A DNA stretch of 64,000 nucleotides, taken from NCBI GenBank assembly GCA_963931925.1, contig OZ007570.1, positions 2,351,037 through 2,415,036 on the forward strand, in the 5' to 3' direction. A program made the position numbers and the translations under genes. The notes beneath the pieces are model-generated. The model was given only the letters and a program-made list of their open reading frames with translations, was not told where the DNA came from and made no database searches. The stretch comes from Onchidella celtica (Eukaryota; Mollusca; Gastropoda; Systellommatophora; Onchidiidae). Positions 58,201-64,000 of the stretch are shown here, one piece after another (positions within the stretch are counted from its first letter, which is position 1; each line of letters starts with the position of its first letter).

Positions 58201-61200
58201 GTGTGTGTATATATGTGTGTGTGCGCGCTATGTATCATACTTTCTGCTTCTGTAACTGTATTGTTATGTATTCAATGATCAAAACAAATTTCCTTGTACA
58301 AGGACGAATAAAATTTATCTTATCTTATCTTATCTTATCTTAAATCTTCATAATATAGATCTAGGTCAATTGAAGTTTGGACACTACACACACAAAATCC
58401 ATCCCTCCAAAAAAATATCAAGAAGTATAAATATTTCACTACTACAAACTCTTTCACACCGTCTCAGTACAACAAGGCCTTTGCTTGCATGATAATGGTT
58501 GCTGCAGGATATTACAATGAATGTATCTACAAGCTAATTATGGGCATTGGGGAGCATTATAAAAAATATAGAGACCTATACATTCCTTTACACATAGATT
58601 TCTTGTAAAAGTTACTACTATTATAAAAAAAAAATAATGGCGGGAGTAATTCACTGTAGTGCAATTTTGACCCTTTTTTTGCTCAATGCTTCAACCAAAG
58701 CAACAGTTTAAAAAATTATGAAAATAATTTTCTTGTGTGTCAACTAATCCAACACAATTGTTTTTGTATCGACCGATTGTGTTGATTCAAGTTTCAGGTA
58801 TTTTTAAAAAGTTGTGAAACTGTAAAATACAATGATCTTTGTTTTGGCTCCCTCTAGTAAGCTCACCGCACCAGAAACGATATTAGTATGCGTTCAGTTC
58901 CGTGCACACAATTGCCCTACAAGAAATGAGTACGAAGTTATCTGGTGCGCATCAAATCTGTAGTAAGACTGCAGAATGTTGGAAAATTTGTAGCCCAAAA
59001 CGAGAGAGAGAGAGAGAGAGAAACCAGTGGGTTCACAGATTTATCCCGGATACTGCCGGGAACTTCGTCTAGTTGTATATAACTGTATTACATTTAGAGT
59101 GATCATATAGGATGGACTACACAAAAACTCTGGAATACTGTTTTCTCTATCACATTTCTGCAGAATTCTCAATGACTGTGCAATATAAATGATGCCATCA
59201 CTCACATGGTGTCGCAGCCTCGGCAACAGGCTTTTCTAGAAAAAAAGGTTTGCTGCCACAGATGATTGTCAGGTTTTGACCTGTGGATTTAGAAGTTCTG
59301 ATTAAAATTTAACCCATTCATAACATGGTACATCTTTCACTTGGTCTCAGGCATTAGTTTGCTTCATATGATGTTTTAGAAATTGTACTCCTTACATTTC
59401 TGTTTTCTGCACCTCAAAGATCTGCCATGATAAAGTCTAAAAAAAAATGCATTATGATAATGATGCATATTTACTTAAAATTTTGTACTGTCTCCAGGCA
59501 CCAGATATTTCTTTAATCATCAAAGCCAATAATATTACATTAAAGCATCATGTCATTCTTGGTAACTGCTTTAATCCCTGATTTGTAACAAAAGTATTTT
59601 AAAGAGAAAATTCTACAACTTGACCTCACTGAATCTGCCCGTTTCCAATTTTCAAGATTACTTTGCTTCAAAATGGCAATAGAGCCTTGCGTGACAGTCT
59701 GCATGAAATGATCACTGAAGAATGTGGTCAAGCATCTGATCGAACTGTATCAGAACGTTCTATGATTTGTAATTCTTCTATTTGTATTTACAATAGCTGA
59801 AAATGACTTTGGAATCAACATTACTGGTATCGAGAAATATCACTTACTTCTGTTTTTTTCAATCCAGATTTCAACTCTTGCATGGCTCTGGATGAAGCAC
59901 TTTTTATTGCCCCCCATGCTTTCAGACTTTCAAGTTCTACAGTTGAAAATTGTCTGTCCACACTCTTATACATGTACATGAAAGTTTACCTAAAGTACGA
60001 TTAGGTCACAGTTTAGCCTAAACTTTTACATGTGAACTATGCAGTCCAGCTGGAACTACTCAGGGTTACCAGCAAATTCCAAATTTCAAGCCCCCAAAAC
60101 TGCAGTTGACTAATGGCTCACTACAGAATTAAAGTAATGGGCTGTTCATTTTAGGAAACAGATCGTTTTGTTAAAAAATTTACCACTTCTTCTATGGCAA
60201 ACATATTTGAACTTTTCATGACAATCAATTTTCCTGACAATGATAATATGAAATGCTTAAACACTGGTGCATTGGTGGATGCATAATTTCAAGTTCTTTT
60301 CTGGATTTAAATTCTGGATGACAATTTTGAAACATGAACTTATTGACAGACAATAGATAGAGCCAAGGTACTGTAAACTGGACAACACTGCAAATGACGA
60401 GCTATGGTCATGGCTTGGTTATCTGTTGATATCTGCTGGAAGTGAGTGGGAGCAGACCTTTCCTAATGACTGTACACTCACCTTTAACATCTAGCCATAT
60501 GCTGTCTGGTAATTCTTCTAACTTCAGATTGGCAATTTCTACTACAACTGCTTGCGAAGACTGAAACAAGATACCATCTTGCCACCAATACAGAACTTCA
60601 GAGGAGTCCAGAGTCCTGAATCCACATTACATAAAACATAACATGTAGAGAACAGGTGCTGATGTAGCAAGCCTAAATAATAAACTTTATATTAACAAGA
60701 AAAGTTAATAAATTATTGTATCATAAAACTGCATTTGTCAAAGTGATAAAATTGAAAGCCTAATTAATTTGTAAAAGACAGCTTAATGGTAAATACTAAT
60801 TACCGAAATTACGGAAAACAGCAGAGCAAAGGCAAGTTTCACCTTTGCATGTACATGCATTTTAAAAGTATACAAGCAGTGTGCACAGCTGGTAATGTCC
60901 CCATGACACTGTTCATATCCTTACACTACATACTGACATTCATTAAACAAATAATCTTATAAAATCTTACTCTTTGTAATGTAGGCTAATGGAATCAAAA
61001 CAGATTGAGAAGCAGTGTAAGTAAATGAAATAGATTCATTTTTTTTATGACAATAATTCAGATAATATCATTCATTGCCAGGACCCAACTTCAAACCACA
61101 GCATCCTAAACTTTGGGTAATTGCTCAAAATGTTGTAATTCCCTCGATCTCTATCAATGATCAGCCCTAAACAATTGTGATCTAGAATTAACACCGATGC

Positions 61201-63586
61201 CAATGGACATCTACTTATTGATGGTGTCGGGCGCAAACCAGCCAATTCAAGATAAGCAAATTTTACAGGAGGAACAAAAAGTTGCGGATAACACAAAAGG
61301 GTAATGTACTTAGCTGGTTTGATCACATGTCTATTTTGAATGTTTCTATTGAATTATGGTAAGAGCTATTCTTACAGGTGATGCGGGGTTCCAATCTTCA
61401 TAAATTGGTACTATAAAAAGAAATATGAAAATTTCGGACTTAGCTGGTTTGCGCCCGACACCATCGATATAAATTTTGCATGAATGATGTACAACACATG
61501 ATTTTTTCACTGATCTGATAAAGTTTGCATAAATGATGTACAACGTATGTTTTTTTGTGTGTTTTTTTTACTGATATTCAGTGTTTAAATTTAGCCTTTG
61601 TTTACAAATTTACACTGGTAGAGACAGTTTTTGACTCCTAAGAGATTGTTCTATACTAGAAATCACTATCAGTAATAATGATTAGTTCTTTGAATTTGCT
61701 ACACAATGAAATACCTACTCTGGTCAAAACTGTTCTCAGCAAAACAAGGTTAGTGTACAACAGAAAAACAAAGTGCATGACATCCTCCATATGGATTAAT
61801 AAAATGACCAGCTCTCCCTGCTGGCACTCACCTATTTGTTTAGAAGTAGGTAAAAAGCATATGCATCTCGGTAAAATTTGGACAACTGAAGACAAAAACC
61901 TCACAAAATATTTCTTTTATTACTGTTGTCTATTATCTATTCACAGATACTGCAATAAGCGCACTGTACCTTTCCCGTCCTCCGCTACTGATCTTCAGTT
62001 CAACACTTCCCTGGAGTTGAACATCGCGTGCACTTATTCTGATATTGTCGGTCGTAGTATTCCAAGAAGACACTTTACAGAAGCAAGAAGGCATAGGAGC
62101 TGAACGCTTGTAGGTGTCAGCATTAAACCTGATGCGTGCTTGATTTAAAACCTTAATCTCTGGGCCAGTTTTATTGATGCACATGTCCATGTAGAACATT
62201 GTCTTTGTCTCACCCTCTTCACCTGTGCAGACATGTAGAAAAGACTCCTCAAATATGGATACCAATAATCTATGTAGCTATCTAGCCAGAATCCCTACAT
62301 CAGTCCAACATAGATTTGTATAGGGCTGGTGGGATTACCACAGGCATGGACTGCCTACTTCAAACAGATGTCAGAGCAATGTCATCACCAGCAGATTATC
62401 ATAGTAAAGATATATATGAGCAAATTTGAAGTCAATCCTACGCCTCAGACTTCTATAGGATTGCTGACTGGGTAATTTCGTGTTGCCCATTTCATATTCT
62501 GTGTGTAAAACTGAACAGCTTTTACCTGAATTTAAACATTTCATAACATTCATAAAGACCGAATACCTTTAGTACTTGCGACACTTGGGTCATTCAGGAT
62601 CCCAAAATCTCATACCATGACATCCTCCCAAGGTCTTCAGAACTTGGTATATTTACACATGAGTTAAATGTCTGTTCTAACAGCATTTACATGACAGAGC
62701 AATTTATAACTATGGCAGTTATGACGATGAAGATATTTTGAGTTGTGACAAAGCTGAAAATAAGCTACGCTGGAAAACATTCACCAAACTGGCAATTACT
62801 GCATGACTCACTACAGATCTATGTGTCAATTCAGATAACTGTGATAACAAATAACCACTATAGATCTATGAAATATGTCAGTCAGATAATTGTGGTAACA
62901 AATAATTACTGCAAATCCAAATGTCAGTTAGATAGTGGTCATATCAAATAACCACTGTGGATAGTATCTGTATATAGGAGTCACACATCTGACACATCAA
63001 ATAATCTCTGTGGGCAGTGTTTATTTATGAATCACACATTTTGCCACACCAAACAACCGCCGTGGGCAGTATCTGAATGCACGCCAGATGCCTGTCATAA
63101 GAAATAATCATTCTCAAACGGTTGCATGCAGTACAGTGCAGCTCTCACCTGTTTCGCAGTCATGCTCTAAATCCAACACAGATCCTTCCTCCAGTCCATA
63201 TTTTTCTCCATCACCAATCTTAGAATAAATGATGGAAGTTGAATTTTCATCGAGCTCATCTTGTCTCTTACCATTGTAAGTTTCTAGAAATGGCAGTAAA
63301 AACTGCTTTACGCCCCGAGTTTCATGTGAAACTTGTTGCAGACAAGAAGCTTTGACCTGTTTTTTATATTTGAAAGGGGTGGGCTGTCCATCACACTCCC
63401 GGTATAGTTCTCCAGGAATGTATAGTGTAAAGTCTTTTATAACAATAATCTCGCTGTCTTCAAGGCACGCTCTGCCATTGTAAAAGAAACGTTGTTCTTT
63501 CCTCTCTGAATCCATACAGTATCCAAGGTATAGTGTTTGCACTTCGTTAAAGTCAGACAAGCAGTCACTGCTCAGTAAATCAGTAC
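46073..63586 (-). CDS. Single-pass transmembrane receptor-like protein, 3' part (6 exons, 5' end outside window)
   Basis: Exons in transcript order are 63149-63586, 61970-62222, 60482-60615, 53466-53547, 51498-51789 and 46073-46267. Every junction has AG/GT borders and reading phases join correctly, giving 463 residues plus a partial first codon. The ectodomain (about 275 residues) holds scattered cysteines including a CFC pair and N-glycosylation-type sites such as NST and NTT, but matches no family I recognise. A hydrophobic stretch (LIIGIIVGVLLLVVIIFIW) followed by RCCKRRRK is a clear TM helix with a stop-transfer signal. The cytoplasmic tail of about 165 residues has many tyrosines, including YFEL, YNHL and YARL, and three [ED]N[VIL]Y sites, resembling kinase or SH2-adaptor substrates. 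Signal peptide and any further ectodomain lie beyond the right edge. Extra exons in the large introns cannot be excluded. Confidence 0.8.
46945..47345. repeat. 31-bp minisatellite in receptor intron, with G-run
   Basis: The unit TTTGAACTTTCATTTTCTCA plus AAGGTATGATC recurs every 31 bases for about 11 units. The central ones are almost identical and only GAAC/AAAC alternates. The array is broken at about 47252-47270 by a run of about 18 G, after which degenerate units resume. Confidence 0.93.
47346..50690. other. Intronic DNA of the receptor gene, no other gene seen
   Basis: AT-rich sequence with a C-run near 48198-48212, a (GT)n microsatellite at about 48302-48326 and a G-run near 49357-49370. 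A more GC-rich patch at about 50395-50690 has open frames but no recognisable protein. Confidence 0.4.
50694..50856. mobile_element. MITE-like element with AGGGATGCCAAA ends (possibly hAT)
   Basis: CAGGGATGCCAAA at the left and TTTTGGCATCCCT at the right are inverted repeats of about 12 bases around 163 bases of AT-rich non-coding DNA. The ends resemble hAT termini, but I could not find a convincing 8-bp target duplication. Confidence 0.55.
51498..51789 (-). CDS. Receptor exon, cytoplasmic tail part 1
   Basis: 292 bases, acceptor TGATGTTGTTGCAG/GAGG and donor ACTGAG/GTAAAG, ending in phase 0. The peptide is rich in Pro, Glu and Gln and carries tyrosines in EAVYATP, EYFELEHQYEET, NNYKPG and QQYEST contexts. 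It looks intrinsically disordered. Confidence 0.82.
51790..53465. other. Intron between the TM and cytoplasmic exons
   Basis: No other gene is seen. A run of about 17 G lies at 53071-53087. Short open frames here are not supported. Confidence 0.4.
53466..53547 (-). CDS. Receptor exon, transmembrane helix
   Basis: 82 bases, acceptor TTGTATTTTCAG/ATGGAC and donor GCGGAG/GTAAGT. It encodes DGLIIGIIVGVLLLVV and continues hydrophobic to IWRCCKRR: about 20 hydrophobic residues and then a basic anchor, giving an extracellular N-side and cytoplasmic C-side. Confidence 0.85.
55327..56703 (+). pseudogene. L2/CR1-like LINE ORF2, endonuclease half (stop codon at 56701)
   Basis: The frame is open from 55327. 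An Arg/Lys-rich leader is followed by an AP-endonuclease-like domain: FGNCRTLSNKLDEL, FTETWF, GGGVCIYINKRW, VYIPPDAN, GDFNH and the final SDHLMI. This domain nicks target DNA for target-primed reverse transcription. A linker follows up to a TGA at 56701-56703; the same frame then continues into the reverse transcriptase, so one premature stop splits the original ORF. The element is antisense to the receptor gene and lies in the intron between its TM exon and last ectodomain exon. The first in-frame ATG is unclear. Confidence 0.85.
56704..58072 (+). pseudogene. L2/CR1-like LINE ORF2, reverse transcriptase half with frameshift near 57322
   Basis: In the endonuclease frame it begins with the RT region: ERKASGPDNI, LRPVALTSI, FAYKENRNTEDA and LLVDFSSAFNTI. 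Near 57322 the frame shifts by one. The usual GVPQGC motif is reduced to a few bases, fitting an 11-base deletion. The other frame continues with LSPALYTLYTNDF and the catalytic FADD box, then the C-terminal segment with YLGI, to a stop at 58070-58072. Only this shift and the upstream stop damage the coding region, so the insertion looks fairly young. Confidence 0.85.
58073..58340 (+). repeat. LINE 3' UTR and (TTATC)n tail
   Basis: A short 3' UTR with a GT-rich segment and AATAAA near 58308 ends in about five TTATC units at about 58315-58340. Short tandem tails of this kind, not poly(A), are typical of CR1/L2 LINEs and mark the true 3' end. Confidence 0.8.
58341..60481. other. Receptor intron, remaining part
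   Basis: No other gene is seen. A short (GA)n microsatellite lies at about 58983-59000. The rest is AT-rich with no recognisable repeat family. Confidence 0.4.
60482..60615 (-). CDS. Receptor exon, juxtamembrane ectodomain
   Basis: 134 bases, acceptor GTGGATTCAG/GACTCT and donor GTTAAAG/GTGAGTG. It completes a split Arg codon and leaves one base for the TM exon. It encodes about 45 residues including EVLYWWQDGILF. Confidence 0.75.
61220..61465. mobile_element. MITE-like element with 23-bp perfect terminal inverted repeats
   Basis: The 23 bases at 61220-61242 (starting GATGGTGTCGGGCGC) are the exact reverse complement of 61443-61465. The 246-bp unit has no ORF of note and sits in a receptor intron. 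An internal CTTAGCTGGTTTG near 61307 repeats part of the right end. The target duplication is unclear, so the superfamily is open. Confidence 0.65.
61970..62222 (-). CDS. Receptor exon, ectodomain part 2
   Basis: 253 bases, acceptor TGTCTGCACAG/GTGAAG and donor GGGAAAG/GTACAG. It joins the previous exon through a split Gly codon. It contains MCINKTG, a CFC pair, and a segment that could be beta-sandwich-like (NIRISARDVQLQGSVELKI). Confidence 0.78.
62790..63090. repeat. Degenerate tandem repeats of about 50-65 bp
   Basis: Units with ATAACAAATAACCACT, ATCAAATAACCACTGTGG, ATCAAATAATCTCTGTGGGC and CCAAACAACCGCCGTGGGC recur at similar spacing, each followed by an AGTATCTG-like stretch. The array is old and lies in the intron next to the first receptor exon seen. 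Confidence 0.65.
63149..63586 (-). CDS. Receptor exon, ectodomain part 1 (first exon in window)
   Basis: 438 bases, entered in phase 1 from an exon outside the window (acceptor CTCGTTTCAG/GT) and ending GAAACAG/GTGAGAG. It encodes about 145 residues with six cysteines and an NST glycosylation-type site. No recognisable domain. Confidence 0.8.
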
Positions 63587-63864
63587 CTGAAACGAGCAAC
63601 GTTATATTCAAATATGACAAGGAAATAATTTAATGTTGGGAGTACAAACTGCATTCAGAACAAGCGATGTCTATCATTGGCTCCCCTAATGAAAGCATTG
63701 CCCCCCCCCCCCCCCAATACACACATACACAAATATTACATATGGAGCTAAAGGGTGAACATGTAAGTACCTAAACCTTCCAGACTACCTGACCAAAACT
63801 ATGAAATGTTCTCTGCACTGCCAAAAGTTTTGACCCTAAGCCTGCCAGGAATGGTATGGACATC
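63587..63864. other. Intron upstream of the first receptor exon in the window
   Basis: Non-coding, with a run of about 15 C at 63701-63716 followed by ACACAC-rich sequence. The preceding exon, which should donate one base of a split codon, lies outside the window. Confidence 0.4.
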
Positions 63865-64000
63865 TCATGCATTAGGATTGACGTAAAGTTTGCACATAGA
63901 AATGAGGTCGTTCCTACGTAGTCCAGCTGATTACGAAATCGCGCTGACGTCGGTTTGATGTAGGGAACCCATCCCTATGGTTACCCTATCAATCCTAAGG
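63865..64000 (+). repeat. Dispersed repeat, second copy (see 13185-13345)
   Basis: ATTGACGTAAAGTTTGCA, GTCGTTCCTACG, GACGTCGGTTTGATGT and CTATCAATCCTAAGG follow the same order as at 13.2 kb. The copy is cut by the end of the window. Confidence 0.55.

Noticed and set aside
61678-62103. 141-codon + strand frame
   Set aside because: It is partly the antisense of the receptor exon at 61970-62222, which has proper splice sites and phase continuity on the minus strand.

Overview
The window is nuclear DNA from an invertebrate animal, most likely a marine mollusc, possibly a gastropod. The reasons are a spliced receptor-type gene with GT-AG introns, tRNA-derived SINEs, L2/CR1-like LINEs, a decayed Gypsy element, hAT-like MITEs, many G/C homopolymer runs and AT-rich non-coding DNA. 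The species assignment is inference only.

Layout. (1) 484-7158 (+) is an uninterrupted 2224-codon gene for a DEAH/RHA-type RNA helicase fused to an RRM-like domain and a C-terminal RING-IBR-RING (RBR) ubiquitin ligase. (2) 7.2-23 kb is a repeat-rich spacer. It holds a 40-bp minisatellite that has been invaded by MITE, SINE and LINE fragments, then a foldback region, a TATC microsatellite, three copies of a second SINE-like family and an internally deleted Gypsy retrotransposon. (3) 23583-31175 (+) is a 2530-codon paralogue of the first gene. It has the same helicase-RRM-RBR order but a very different N-terminus rich in Pro, His and RGG, with four near-identical repeats of about 55 residues. 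(4) 31.2-38.1 kb has no coding sequence, looks T-rich on the + strand and ends in a good poly(A) signal. 38.2-46.1 kb has no coding sequence, looks A-rich on the + strand and ends in a minus-strand poly(A) signal. I read these as two long convergent 3' UTRs. (5) 46073-63586 (-) is the 3' part of a spliced single-pass membrane protein gene: six exons with consistent phases, a Cys-containing ectodomain, one TM exon and a tyrosine-rich cytoplasmic tail. Its 5' end lies beyond the right edge. One of its introns carries an almost complete antisense L2/CR1-like LINE at about 55.3-58.3 kb.

Functional picture. The two helicase-RBR genes form a same-strand tandem pair with intact helicase motifs and intact predicted RBR catalytic cysteines. 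They probably couple RNA binding or remodelling to ubiquitin transfer. This architecture is known from plant DEAH11/DEAH12 proteins and, as far as I recall, from little-studied animal homologues. The receptor gene is unrelated and convergent. No rRNA, functional tRNA or CRISPR was seen.
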